Assembly: GCA_030429765.1 (NCBI GenBank)
Contig: JAUIER010000014.1
Location: forward strand, 1 to 64,000
DNA length: 64,000 nt
Origin: a bacterium
GTDB taxonomy: Bacteria > Omnitrophota > Gorgyraeia > Zapsychrales > Zapsychraceae
Direction: 5' to 3'
Each line of letters starts with the position of its first letter. The stretch's first letter is position 1. Made by a program: the position numbers and the translations under genes. Shown piece after piece: positions 1-8,824 of this stretch. Under the pieces are notes generated by a model. It was not told the DNA's origin and searched no databases. It saw nothing but the letters and a program-made list of their open reading frames with translations.

Positions 1-32
1 GAGATGTATCTATAAAATCTTTCATGCTAAGA

Positions 33-182
33 AATTGGTGTCAGAACTCCCTAACGCTCTAACACTAAATCAATTAAGGTTTAATTCACTAAAGTGCTGC
101 TATCATAACATTTTCGATACATTGTCGGAATTAATTCGTAAATGATTGATAGCGATTAAGTTGCGGAGTTCTGACACCAATT
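33..182. mobile_element. 150-bp MITE-like element, copy 1
   Basis: The element begins with AATTGGTGTCAGAACTCC (33-50) and ends with its exact reverse complement (165-182), a perfect 18-bp terminal inverted repeat. It is the same length as a second copy at 18326-18475, and the inner right flank (GAATTAATnCGTAAATGATT, then TTGCGGAGTT) is shared. It contains no ORF of its own. It lies just past the 3' end of nrdG. From memory, these ends resemble sequences flanking Y1/REP-type transposase genes, so it may be mobilised in trans; this is inference, since no transposase lies in the window. Confidence 0.75.
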
Positions 183-206
183 ATTTATGGCGGTTAAACT
201 CTGCCA

Positions 207-914
207 CTATGGTAGCACATTCTCGGTGGGATGGGAACGGCTGGTGTATCGATTCAGACGGGATTGGGCGGACTGGATCCATCGCGACGGATATTGACGT
301 TGACTTACCTGTGCGGGATTCAAGACATCGGGACCGGCTTGATAAGACTGCAGGCAATAGTTCGCGGCCGGTTTGAGCCGTTGCCTGATCCGCCGCGTAT
401 CCGCCAACGTACAGAACGGTCGCACCACCGTCGTTCGAAATTGATGCGCGATGCCGGCGTCTTCGATCAGGGCAATACACTCTTCAACCCGCCTGCCAAA
501 GTCCGCGCCTCCAATCGCCGCCCCATACTTTTCCGGAAGCGCCTTGATGTCCATGGCGATATAATCGACGCAGCCGGCTTCGATGATCCGTCGCAACACG
601 TCAGGCCGACTGCCGTTGGTATCGAGTTTGACGGCATATCCCAACGATCTAACCCGCCGCATAAACGCGATCAGATCCCGCTGAATGGTCGGCTCTCCCC
701 CCGACACCACCACACCGGTTAGATAACGGCGTCGACTGACCAGAAACTCCAGCACATTGTTGGCGGCGATGGTCGGTTGAAAACCGCGCGGGTCTACCAG
801 TTCACGATTGTGACAGTACGGACAACGAAAGTTGCATCCTTGCGTGAAAACCACACAGGCAACATGTCCGGGGAAGTCGATCAGAGAACACTTTTGCAAT
901 CCGCCGATACGCAT
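207..914 (-). CDS. nrdG: Anaerobic ribonucleotide reductase-activating protein (radical SAM)
   Basis: This is a radical SAM activase that would install the glycyl radical on the NrdD encoded just upstream. The CxxxCxxC iron-sulfur motif is at C27, C31 and C34 (GCNFRCPYC), and the GGE SAM-binding motif is at 72-74. Its 235 aa fit the NrdG2-type branch. It overlaps the 3' end of nrdD by 34 bp, which implies translational coupling. The sequence is family-like up to about residue 200 (LNPAQ). The last 35 residues are not clearly family-like, and a second frame stays open to a TAA at 181-183 beside the MITE, so the C-terminus may have been altered there. Confidence 0.92.
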   Translation of the reverse strand: MRIGGLQKCSLIDFPGHVACVVFTQGCNFRCPYCHNRELVDPRGFQPTIAANNVLEFLVSRRRYLTGVVVSGGEPTIQRDLIAFMRRVRSLGYAVKLDTNGSRPDVLRRIIEAGCVDYIAMDIKALPEKYGAAIGGADFGRRVEECIALIEDAGIAHQFRTTVVRPFCTLADTRRIRQRLKPAANYCLQSYQAGPDVLNPAQVSQRQYPSRWIQSAQSRLNRYTSRSHPTENVLP

Positions 915-3013
915 GATGAATAAGTCACCCTTTCCTTAAACTCCTGTTGTTTGCCCTTGTTCCATTGCTGCACCGGACGCAGATAGCCCACAACCCGGGA
1001 ATAGACCTCACAGACATCCCCACATGTCGGACATTTGACCAGTTCACCGGCCAGATATCCGCACGACGGACATACACTGAAGGTCGGGGTGATGGTGAAG
1101 TACGGCAGCCGGAACTGTTCACAGATCATCCGAACCAGTTGCTTGAGCCCATCGATATTCTCGATGCGCTCTCCGACAAATCCATGCAGCACCGTCCCGC
1201 CCGTGTACAGCGACTGAAGTTCATCCTGCAATTCCAACACTTCAAAGATATCGTCGGAATAATTAACTGGTAGATGCGTGGAATTGGTGTAGAACGGCTC
1301 TTTGCCCTCCTGGACTTCCGCCTCATTGGCACACACAATGTCGGGATACATGGCCTTATCAATACGGGCCAATCGATATGTGACACCCTCGGCCGGCGTG
1401 GCCTCCAGATTATAATTGTTGCCGGTCTCCTGTTGAAAGTCGGTCAACCGGTCGCGCATGTAGTCCAGGACCTTTACGGCGAACTGATGCCCCCGCGGTT
1501 CACCAATTGACACACCCAACAGATTCAAAGCCGCTTCATTCATCCCGATCAGTCCGATCGTAGAAAAATGGTTTTTCCAGTATTGATCAAAGCGTTGTTT
1601 GACCGAACGCAGATAAAATTTGATATACGGGTAAAGATTCTGTTCGGTAAATCGTTCCAGGACTTTGCGCTTGATCTCCAAACTGTCTTTGGCACAGACT
1701 AACAGAACGTCGAGCCGTTCAAAAAAATCGGCCTCCGATGACGATTCATATCCCAACCGCGGCATGTTGATGGTCACCACGCCAATCGATCCGGTCAGGG
1801 GTGATGCCCCAAACAATCCCCCGCCTCGTTTACGCAATTTTCGATTGTCCAGACGCAAGCGACAGCACATGCTGCGCGCGTCATCCGGATCCATATCTGA
1901 ATTAATAAAATTAGAGAAATACGGAATGCCGTACTTGGCCGTGATCTGCCACAAAAGCTCCAGATTCGGATTATCCCAATCGAAATCCTTGGTGATGTTG
2001 TACGTCGGGATCGGAAAAGTAAACACCCGCCCTCGGTAGTCGCCTTCGAGCATGGTTTCCAGGAATGCCTTGTTGAGCATATCCTGTTCGACCTGAAACT
2101 CCTTGTACGTCGCCTCCTGAACCTCACCGCCGATCAGCACGCCGGCATCCGCGTAATACGACGGCGGATTGAGGTCCAAGGTGATATTGGTAAACGGCGT
2201 CTGAAAACCAACACGTGTCGGGACATTGATATTGAAGATAAACTCCTGCATGGCCTGTTTCACATCCGTGTAGCTTAATTTGTCGTAGCGGATAAAGGGC
2301 GCCAGCAGTGTATCGAAATTAGCAAATGCCTGAGCCCCCGAGGCCTCACCTTGCAGCGTGTAAAAAAAGTTGACGATCTGTCCCAAGGCGCTACGAAAAT
2401 GCCGGGCCGGCCCGGATTGCATCTTGCCGGTCGTGCCGGTAAAGCCCTGTTTAAGTAAGTCATACAAATCCCATCCCACACAATACACGCTGATCAAACC
2501 CAGATCATGAATATGAAGTTGTCCGTCTTGATGAGCATCCCGCACCGCGGCTGGATAAACCTGGTTCAGCCAGTACGTCTTGCTGATTTCAGAGGAGACA
2601 TAATAATTCAATCCCTGAAGCGAGTACGACATATTGCTATTCTCATGGACCCGCCAGTCATGTTGCCCGAGGTATTGTCCGACCAGATTGGAGTTAAACT
2701 TGGCCGCGATCTCACGCATCTGGGCGTGCTGCTGACGGTAAATGATATAGGCCTTGGCGGTTTGACGAAACGGCGACGTCAACAGGACATCCTCGACCAC
2801 ATCCTGAATATGCTCTACCGTGGGAAGATCCTCGGAGCGGACCTGCTCGAGGATCACGAGGACCCGTAGCGTTAGTTGTTGCGCCATCGCCTGATCAAAT
2901 TCCCCCGTACTTGCCCCGGCCTTGCCTATCGCCGCGGTGATTTTTTCCGGGGCAAAGGCCTCTGACTGACCATTGCGCTTTTGGACATACGTGATCTTTC
3001 CCGTGGATAGCAT
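881..3013 (-). CDS. nrdD: Anaerobic (class III) ribonucleoside-triphosphate reductase
   Basis: This enzyme reduces ribonucleotides to deoxyribonucleotides under anoxia. The 710-aa protein has an N-terminal ATP-cone (about residues 5-95, starting ITYVQKRNGQ) that senses ATP/dATP. The catalytic cysteine region is SMCCRLRLD. A C-terminal zinc site has cysteines near 648, 651, 661 and 664, followed by the glycyl-radical loop RVVGYLRP with Gly676. The start is supported by a strong Shine-Dalgarno (AAGGAGGG) a few bases upstream. A short Cys-containing extension (SSCVSADC) follows the radical loop. nrdG overlaps the stop. No aerobic RNR is visible here. Confidence 0.97.
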   Translation of the reverse strand: MLSTGKITYVQKRNGQSEAFAPEKITAAIGKAGASTGEFDQAMAQQLTLRVLVILEQVRSEDLPTVEHIQDVVEDVLLTSPFRQTAKAYIIYRQQHAQMREIAAKFNSNLVGQYLGQHDWRVHENSNMSYSLQGLNYYVSSEISKTYWLNQVYPAAVRDAHQDGQLHIHDLGLISVYCVGWDLYDLLKQGFTGTTGKMQSGPARHFRSALGQIVNFFYTLQGEASGAQAFANFDTLLAPFIRYDKLSYTDVKQAMQEFIFNINVPTRVGFQTPFTNITLDLNPPSYYADAGVLIGGEVQEATYKEFQVEQDMLNKAFLETMLEGDYRGRVFTFPIPTYNITKDFDWDNPNLELLWQITAKYGIPYFSNFINSDMDPDDARSMCCRLRLDNRKLRKRGGGLFGASPLTGSIGVVTINMPRLGYESSSEADFFERLDVLLVCAKDSLEIKRKVLERFTEQNLYPYIKFYLRSVKQRFDQYWKNHFSTIGLIGMNEAALNLLGVSIGEPRGHQFAVKVLDYMRDRLTDFQQETGNNYNLEATPAEGVTYRLARIDKAMYPDIVCANEAEVQEGKEPFYTNSTHLPVNYSDDIFEVLELQDELQSLYTGGTVLHGFVGERIENIDGLKQLVRMICEQFRLPYFTITPTFSVCPSCGYLAGELVKCPTCGDVCEVYSRVVGYLRPVQQWNKGKQQEFKERVTYSSCVSADCKSVL

Positions 3014-3361
3014 ACTCCCTCCTTACATGAAAGTGATGAAGACTGCCGTGCGGTTGATCAGGACGCGAGGTGTATGGCAAGGCACCGACAAATCGTAATT
3101 GGATGATGTGATGTCCGATGACGACGGCAATCAGTGAAAGGCGCAGACATAATTTTTATGCGATAAAGAATGGGAAGAAAATTCTCAAATGCGTAAACGC
3201 TGGGCAGACATCGAACAGGGACATCTAAAGCTACTATTATATGCAAAGGATTTGGTCTGACCATTCGACGAAATACGGTCAATTATGCGTAGAATCACGG
3301 ATAAAAAAAGTCAAGATGCCACTTTATATCTTAATTCACCCTGTTATCCATATCGAAACTA
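3014..3361. other. Divergent intergenic region between nrdD and the sensor kinase
   Basis: This is roughly 350 bases of non-coding, AT-biased sequence between divergent genes. It must hold the nrdDG promoter. I found no convincing -35/-10 pair for nrdD, and no pair of NrdR boxes that I would defend. No RNA gene or intrinsic terminator is evident. Confidence 0.5.
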
Positions 3362-3391
3362 TGCTAGAATAGTTTATTCTCGTAAACTATT
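3362..3391 (+). promoter_or_regulatory. Extended -10 promoter overlapped by a 9-bp inverted repeat
   Basis: TGC-TAGAAT (3362-3370) looks like an extended -10 for the sensor kinase, giving an expected start near 3377. A perfect inverted repeat, AATAGTTTA (3368-3376) and TAAACTATT (3383-3391) with a 6-nt spacer, overlaps the -10 and start point. That is the usual position for a repressor operator. It lies 22 bp before the kinase ATG. The regulator is unknown. Confidence 0.55.
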
Positions 3392-3412
3392 GATATCATT
3401 ATTGTTATATAA

Positions 3413-5329
3413 ATGTCAGAAACAAACACCAAAAGTCAGTCGCGATCAGCTCGCCGAATTCCAGCCCTAAATCTTCAGACCAAACTGGTTTTGCTGTTCC
3501 TGATCTTTACGATCATCCCGATGGTTCTATCAGGCTATCTCTTTTTTCAACACCAAAAGCAGCATCTTCTTCAGCTCATGATCCGCGAACGCGAGGCGCA
3601 CATCCACCAGCAGGCGACACAATTTTCGATTCTTATTGACGACACCATTTCACAGATGACAATTCTCGCGCAGCTGCCCGCGATGCAGGGATTGATCCGC
3701 ACCCGCATCGACACCATAGATCCGGAGGACGGAAGCAGCCGCAATATTGACTGGCGTGATCGTCTGGCCACCAGCTTGACCGCCTTGGTCAAAACCAATC
3801 CGCTCATCCTTCAGGCGCGCGTGCTGGATGAACGCGGTCAGGAAATTGTACGGGTAAATGCCGTGGACGGTCAGGCCGCGCGCGTACCCGAACATGAATT
3901 GCAAAACAAGAACGGCCGCGAGTATTTTCGAAAGAGCGTATTGCTGTCGCCAGGCCAGGTCTATGTCTCGCCTATCGACCTTAATGTAGAGAATGGAGAA
4001 ATCGAAATTCCATATGTGCCTGTGATGCGCTTCGCGCTGCCGGTTCATCACGCCCGGGATGATGTCCGCAAAAGTATCATCGTGCTCAACATGGCCATGC
4101 AGAATCTGCTGGACCAGCTCGAACAGCAGGAAAATTCGTCAAATATCCTGATCCATGAAAACGGCACGTCCATCTTTCATCCTGATCCAAATAAACGATT
4201 CAGCCGTCAGATCAATCAAGGGTATAACTTCTTTAAAGAACACCCTGAACTCAAACCTATTCTGCAACAGTCGGATGACGGCAGCTATCGTGACGCCGTG
4301 CTCAAGCAATACATCATCTGGAAAAAGATTGAGTATAACCATTCGGATCAAACTCACTACTTTTACCTTATATCCGTCGTCCCGGAGAGCATTTTTCTCG
4401 GCCCCCTATCACAAATTAAACATTCCTTTATTCAGATTATCATCCTTCTGTTCCTGCTGATGATCATCGCCTCGATCGTTATCGCCCGGACCGTGGCCCA
4501 GCCGATCACCCGGATTGCGGACGCGTCGCGACGCATTACGCATGGTGAGCGTAATGTTAAAATCACCGAAATTAAATCCTCAGATGAGCTAGGCGAACTG
4601 GCCATGGCCTTTAATCAAATGGTCGACTCCCGCAACGCGTTTGAAGCAGACTTACAACGCTCGAATCATGAACTCGAACAATTTGCCGCCGTGGCCTCCC
4701 ATGATCTTCAGGAACCTTTACGCAAAATTACCAGCTTCTCGCAGCTTCTGTCCCAACAGCTCGATGGACAAACCAACACAGAATCCATCGAGTATCTGGA
4801 TTATATTGTCGATGGAGCCACCCGGATGCGGGCGCTAATCCATGACTTGCTTCAGTATGCTCGAACCGGTCGACAAGAGTTGAGATTAGAAAAACATCAC
4901 CTGCACCAAATTGTTCGAGAAGCTATGGATAATCTGCAAATGGTGATTGATGAGACGCAAACTCAGATTGTGATCGACGCTTTGCCGACATTGTATGTCC
5001 ATCGTCCTTTTATAGTTCAGCTCTTTCAAAACCTGATTGCAAATGGAATCAAGTATCGGAGGGCTAATCCCCCGCGTATTCACATCATGGCACAGAATCA
5101 GAAGGGGACTTGGGTTTTCAGTATCAAGGATAACGGAATCGGAATCGCGTCGGAATATGCTGAAGACATCTTTAAGATATTCAAACGGCTGCACAGTCGC
5201 GTTGAGTACGAAGGAACGGGCATCGGATTGGCGGTGTGTCAACGCATCGTCGAACGCCATGGCGGCACAATCTGGCTGGATACCGACAGCAAGGATTCAG
5301 GCACGACGATATGTTTTACGTTAGCGTGA
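3413..5329 (+). CDS. Membrane sensor histidine kinase (Cache-like sensor, HAMP, HisKA, HATPase)
   Basis: This 638-aa protein is one of only two plus-strand genes in the window. TM1 (about 23-45) and TM2 (about 345-367) enclose a ~300-aa periplasmic Cache-like sensor. A HAMP linker follows (about 366-420), then HisKA with phospho-acceptor His430 in ASHDLQEPLRK, and an HATPase_c domain with DNGIGI and GTGIGLAVCQ. The SHDLQEP H-box matches the phytochrome-like/Rcp class and the large kinase at 43812-46799. No cognate regulator is adjacent; the signalling island at 38.9-48.9 kb could supply one. There is no obvious Shine-Dalgarno, and the start was chosen because it precedes TM1. The ligand is unknown. 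Confidence 0.93.
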   Translation: MSETNTKSQSRSARRIPALNLQTKLVLLFLIFTIIPMVLSGYLFFQHQKQHLLQLMIREREAHIHQQATQFSILIDDTISQMTILAQLPAMQGLIRTRIDTIDPEDGSSRNIDWRDRLATSLTALVKTNPLILQARVLDERGQEIVRVNAVDGQAARVPEHELQNKNGREYFRKSVLLSPGQVYVSPIDLNVENGEIEIPYVPVMRFALPVHHARDDVRKSIIVLNMAMQNLLDQLEQQENSSNILIHENGTSIFHPDPNKRFSRQINQGYNFFKEHPELKPILQQSDDGSYRDAVLKQYIIWKKIEYNHSDQTHYFYLISVVPESIFLGPLSQIKHSFIQIIILLFLLMIIASIVIARTVAQPITRIADASRRITHGERNVKITEIKSSDELGELAMAFNQMVDSRNAFEADLQRSNHELEQFAAVASHDLQEPLRKITSFSQLLSQQLDGQTNTESIEYLDYIVDGATRMRALIHDLLQYARTGRQELRLEKHHLHQIVREAMDNLQMVIDETQTQIVIDALPTLYVHRPFIVQLFQNLIANGIKYRRANPPRIHIMAQNQKGTWVFSIKDNGIGIASEYAEDIFKIFKRLHSRVEYEGTGIGLAVCQRIVERHGGTIWLDTDSKDSGTTICFTLA

Positions 5330-5352
5330 TAGGTATATTTAGTTGGGAATAA

Positions 5353-5994
5353 TTACATCTTTGAGATGTTTAATAAATAAACTACAGATAAGATTAACAT
5401 CAGCACCGTAGTAATAACCAGAGCGTATCTAAATTCCTCTTCGGGATCCCGGCGCTCCGGTAAATCATCCAAAGTCTTGGTAAAATCCACATCTTCACGG
5501 CTTAGGCCAGTCAGAATACCAGCCAACAATGCATCTAAACCAGAAATATTATGCGGGATATATATATCCTTAACATCACTCATCTTGAGAATGTAGTAGT
5601 CACAAGCTCTAGTGTACATATGTTCGACGCCCAATATATCATACCAATCAAATTGAACTGTTTTATGCAAATACTTTATACGTACATGTGATTCAGCCAA
5701 ATAAATTGTTATTTTATTACGAATGACAAACCAAACACCGATAACTACTGGTATCAATACCAGTATATGCTCATCTGGTTTACTTGAATACAAGATCAAA
5801 ACTATAATTAGTAATAAATAATGAAAACCATAGTTGGTCAATAGATAGGCCGGATGGACTGAATAATGTACACCGTCCATGGTCACTGATCTTTCGCGAT
5901 CTCTCAACCAAGTCTTTGTAAGGACGTATACCGTGAAGTACACATTCAGAAAGGCCAACGGTAAAATGAGTATAACCCTGTAAAAATCACTCAT
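5353..5994 (-). CDS. Membrane protein, possible bacterial PH-like domain
   Basis: This is a 213-aa protein I cannot assign to a named family. It has a membrane helix at about 5-26, two more at about 50-72 and 78-98, a soluble beta-rich stretch at about 100-150 (IRIKYLHKTVQFDWYDI), and a C-terminal helix at about 190-209. Helices followed by a stretch of this kind resemble bacterial PH-domain membrane proteins, but that is a weak inference. It is visibly more AT-rich than its neighbours and lies between the convergent kinase gene and a lone copy of the MITE end (6131-6148). That fits recent acquisition. Confidence 0.7.
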   Translation of the reverse strand: MSDFYRVILILPLAFLNVYFTVYVLTKTWLRDRERSVTMDGVHYSVHPAYLLTNYGFHYLLLIIVLILYSSKPDEHILVLIPVVIGVWFVIRNKITIYLAESHVRIKYLHKTVQFDWYDILGVEHMYTRACDYYILKMSDVKDIYIPHNISGLDALLAGILTGLSREDVDFTKTLDDLPERRDPEEEFRYALVITTVLMLILSVVYLLNISKM

Positions 5995-6130
5995 GCATTC
6001 CAGTCAAAGCCCACATCACCGTGGGAGATATAATTTAACTAAGTATTCGATAAAGGTTATTTATTTTCGGTACCATATACGAACCCCGATGTATAATTCC
6101 ACCGCAGCTACACAGGTCGAACAAGTTGCG

Positions 6131-6148
6131 GAGTTCTGACACCAATTT
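6131..6148. repeat. Solo copy of the MITE-like terminal repeat
   Basis: GGAGTTCTGACACCAATT is identical to the right ends at 165-182 and 18458-18475, including the preceding TTGC. No matching left end occurs about 150 bp away, so this is a decayed or single-ended copy. It abuts the stop codon of the AAA+ ATPase gene. Confidence 0.8.
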
Positions 6149-6149
6149 T

Positions 6150-7889
6150 TTAGAACGGTTTGAAGGCGTTGTGGGCTTTGAGCTCTTGAAGCTCGGCGAG
6201 CCAGTCCTCTCGGTCTTCACCTTCGGGGAGTAAACTGCGGCGATTGCAATAGATCTTGGCGCAGAGTTCCTGATAACGGCGGGTATCAGCCACCGCCGGA
6301 CTGATGATATCTTCCATCACCCGTTTCACCGCCGCCAACGACATCTTTCGCCCGCGGGATTCCGCCTGCAGTTCGGAACGTAGTTCCGCGAACATCGCCG
6401 GAAAGTAGCCATCGGTGAATTCCAGCAGCTCCTGGAGCTGATCTTTGGTCAACGGATTGGTCGTTACCGCTTCCACCGACCAACGCAGAAAATCCTCCCG
6501 GTCCTTGCCCTGCGGATCCAGCATCGGAATAATCAAACTTCCCGGACGACCGGGCCGCAGCATATCATGCGACAACTTGTCAATCCGCGCCGTTAGCAAC
6601 AACCACTTGACCTTGCCGCGTAATTTTGGATCCGACATCATCCCCAGAATACCGGCTTGTAATCGCTTCTCGGTCGGATGCTGCTCACCGGAACTCAAAC
6701 TGGTGAACTGCGCGTCGGCTTCATCGATAAATATCAGGACGTTCATAAACGCGTACAGAATTCGCCGCAACCGCTCCAATCTCAAATCACTTTCTCCGAA
6801 CCATTTGTTCCGAAGGCTTCCCAATACCAGGACAATCATCCCCGATTCCGCGGCAATCGCCTCCCAAAAAAATGTCTTTCCCACACCAATCGATCCGGAC
6901 ACCGCCACACCCGGCAAACTGTCCTTGCCTGTACTCTTGAATCGCGGCACAACCTTTTTGTTGACAAACGACTTGATCTGCGAACACCCCACCACATCCT
7001 TGAGCGTATGTCCTGGGACTTTAAATTTAACGATGTCGCCGAGTTCCCGCTCGATATAATTTTTTACCTCCTCGATCAAATCAGCTTCCCGAATCTTCCC
7101 GCCTTTGTGAACCGCATTTCGCAGCAGTCGTCGCAAGGCGAGAATACTTAACCCCGCCGATAATTCCGGCAAACGGCGCACCATGGTTCGCGGGGACAAC
7201 CGATGGTCGCGATCCAGCCCCTCAAACCACTCAACAAAATGTTCACGTTGCGCTTCGGTGGGCGAATCAATCTGCAATTCCATGACATGCGGTAGACGCG
7301 CCACCTTGTCATTCACCTGACTCTTGGATTCACATACCAGAATCGCCGCGTTCTGCGATTCGATAAAGCGCGGATCCTTAAACCAATCCATGCAAATTTG
7401 GATACGGACGCGTTCAGCCTCGGATAGATTCGTCGCCCCATTGGCGGGGATCACCGAATCAATCCCTTCGATCATTATCAACAACTTCTTGGAAAACTTG
7501 GCAGCCGGTGTCTCGTTCATTTCACTCGCGCACACACTCATCTGCTTGAGCAATTCCAGGGCGTAGCTGGGCTTTCCCGCAGTTTGTTTGCATAGTTCCG
7601 GAAATCCCCCATCATCCATCCCGTAACGCCAGTAATCCCAACAGCGGGAAAACTCCTCGAGATCTTCGGCATGCTGAAATTTGATCCCGCCGGTGATCTT
7701 ATACGTCACAATCATATTATCCCGCAACTTCATACTGTCCTTCAGAAAACGGATCAACGGCACATAACTGTCGGCCGTCTGAGAATAAAAGTGATCATGC
7801 ACGTTGCCGGTCAAAATAATCGTACTGGCCTCCAATGAATTGATGATACGGCCTGCGGTCAATAAAAATTCATATTTCAGCTTCTTCAT
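6150..7889 (-). CDS. Ycf46-like AAA+ ATPase, last gene of the envelope operon
   Basis: This 579-aa cytoplasmic ATPase has a degenerate N-terminal AAA-like half (about 1-280; beta strands LLIMIEG and AAILVCE, no Walker A). An active C-terminal AAA+ module follows, with Walker A GSIGVGKT (332-339), Walker B VLIFIDEAD (384-391) and an arginine-finger-like MLRPGRPG. A dead plus a live AAA half is the Ycf46-type layout. Its start overlaps the ABC ATPase stop by 4 bp, so it closes the nine-gene operon. Because that operon encodes a PspA-like protein, remodelling of a membrane-bound PspA assembly is an attractive but unproven role. The stop codon abuts a MITE-like end. Confidence 0.88.
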   Translation of the reverse strand: MKKLKYEFLLTAGRIINSLEASTIILTGNVHDHFYSQTADSYVPLIRFLKDSMKLRDNMIVTYKITGGIKFQHAEDLEEFSRCWDYWRYGMDDGGFPELCKQTAGKPSYALELLKQMSVCASEMNETPAAKFSKKLLIMIEGIDSVIPANGATNLSEAERVRIQICMDWFKDPRFIESQNAAILVCESKSQVNDKVARLPHVMELQIDSPTEAQREHFVEWFEGLDRDHRLSPRTMVRRLPELSAGLSILALRRLLRNAVHKGGKIREADLIEEVKNYIERELGDIVKFKVPGHTLKDVVGCSQIKSFVNKKVVPRFKSTGKDSLPGVAVSGSIGVGKTFFWEAIAAESGMIVLVLGSLRNKWFGESDLRLERLRRILYAFMNVLIFIDEADAQFTSLSSGEQHPTEKRLQAGILGMMSDPKLRGKVKWLLLTARIDKLSHDMLRPGRPGSLIIPMLDPQGKDREDFLRWSVEAVTTNPLTKDQLQELLEFTDGYFPAMFAELRSELQAESRGRKMSLAAVKRVMEDIISPAVADTRRYQELCAKIYCNRRSLLPEGEDREDWLAELQELKAHNAFKPF

Positions 7890-8821
7890 ATTCTCTGATC
7901 TCCAAATGATTCCCGGTCCTGATTTCGGTCTTGCAGATGGCCGGGATCAAAAACGGACCTGGCAATTTCATCTTTTTGGAACTGCATGGCCTGATGATCA
8001 ATGGCCTGAGCGGGTTCAAACACCGGAGCGCTTTTATCATACACAAACGTAGCGCCGGGAAACACCTTGTGAGCCTTCTGCCAATCCCAGTTCATGGAAA
8101 TGCCCAACACCCTATTCCCCACTCGAATAGCCTCTGAAAGTTCGTGTGTCACCAGCAAAATCGTGTACGGCGGTTTTTGCCCCGTCTTCTTGGCCTGTTG
8201 ATTCTCCGCATACAACTCCAATAGCATATCCTGGAGTTCAGACCGCGTGGCTTCATCCAAGGCGCCAAAGGGTTCATCCAACAGGAGAATCCGCGGCTTC
8301 ATAATCAAGGCCTGGGCGATGGCGACACGCTGACACATCCCGCCGGATAACTGACTGGGGTAACGGTCCAGGGCATGCCCTAACTTGACTTTTTTGAGAA
8401 TGACCTCGGCCTGCTCCAAATGTGTTTTTCGCAATGCCTTCCATTTGAATGGACGGAAAAGCCGGAGCGGCAGTTTGGTCTGGTCGACCATCAATCCAAA
8501 GGCCACATTTTCGATGGCCGTGAGAAATGGAAACAGACTGTAGCGCTGATAGACAATCCCGATATCGCGGTCCGGCTTGAGCCGCACAGTGGCCTCCTGA
8601 TTCTTATCACCGGAATAAACGATAATCTTTCCGTATTCAGGCGGATGCGTTCCCAGAATGGCCCGCAACAACACCGACTTTCCGCAACCAGACGGCCCGA
8701 CAAGGGACACGATATCTCCCTCGTTGACCTTTAGATCCAGGTCGTGCAACACCCTGTTTTTACGAGGCTCTTTACCAAATGAATGGCTGACATTCTGTAT
8801 TTCTAAAACTGTTGGATTCAT
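7886..8821 (-). CDS. ABC transporter ATP-binding protein (TauB/SsuB/NrtD type)
   Basis: This is the ATPase of an ABC transporter whose permease and binding protein lie directly upstream. Visible motifs are Walker A GPSGCGKS (42-49), Q-loop Gln92, signature LSGGM (158-162), Walker B LLLDEP (179-184) and switch His226. The nucleotide-binding fold ends near residue 245. A polar tail of about 65 residues, with no motif I recognise, extends beyond it. The nearest relatives by motif and context are taurine/sulfonate/nitrate importers. The spacing is 3 bp to the permease and a 4-bp overlap with the AAA+ gene. The substrate cannot be read from sequence, and the operon suggests it may not be a conventional nutrient. 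Confidence 0.95.
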   Translation of the reverse strand: MNPTVLEIQNVSHSFGKEPRKNRVLHDLDLKVNEGDIVSLVGPSGCGKSVLLRAILGTHPPEYGKIIVYSGDKNQEATVRLKPDRDIGIVYQRYSLFPFLTAIENVAFGLMVDQTKLPLRLFRPFKWKALRKTHLEQAEVILKKVKLGHALDRYPSQLSGGMCQRVAIAQALIMKPRILLLDEPFGALDEATRSELQDMLLELYAENQQAKKTGQKPPYTILLVTHELSEAIRVGNRVLGISMNWDWQKAHKVFPGATFVYDKSAPVFEPAQAIDHQAMQFQKDEIARSVFDPGHLQDRNQDRESFGDQRI

Positions 8822-8824
8822 GAT

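Noticed and set aside
181-480. A 99-aa ORF ending at the first MITE-like element, overlapping nrdG
   Set aside because: It is a shadow of nrdG in another frame with no family features. I mention it only because its TAA abuts the repeat and could mark a frameshift in nrdG.
3014-3361. NrdR boxes before nrdD
   Set aside because: I looked for the paired palindromic boxes and found none I could defend.
6035-6220. A 61-aa ORF spanning the solo MITE end
   Set aside because: It runs through the repeat and the end of the AAA+ gene, with no start signal or homology-like features.
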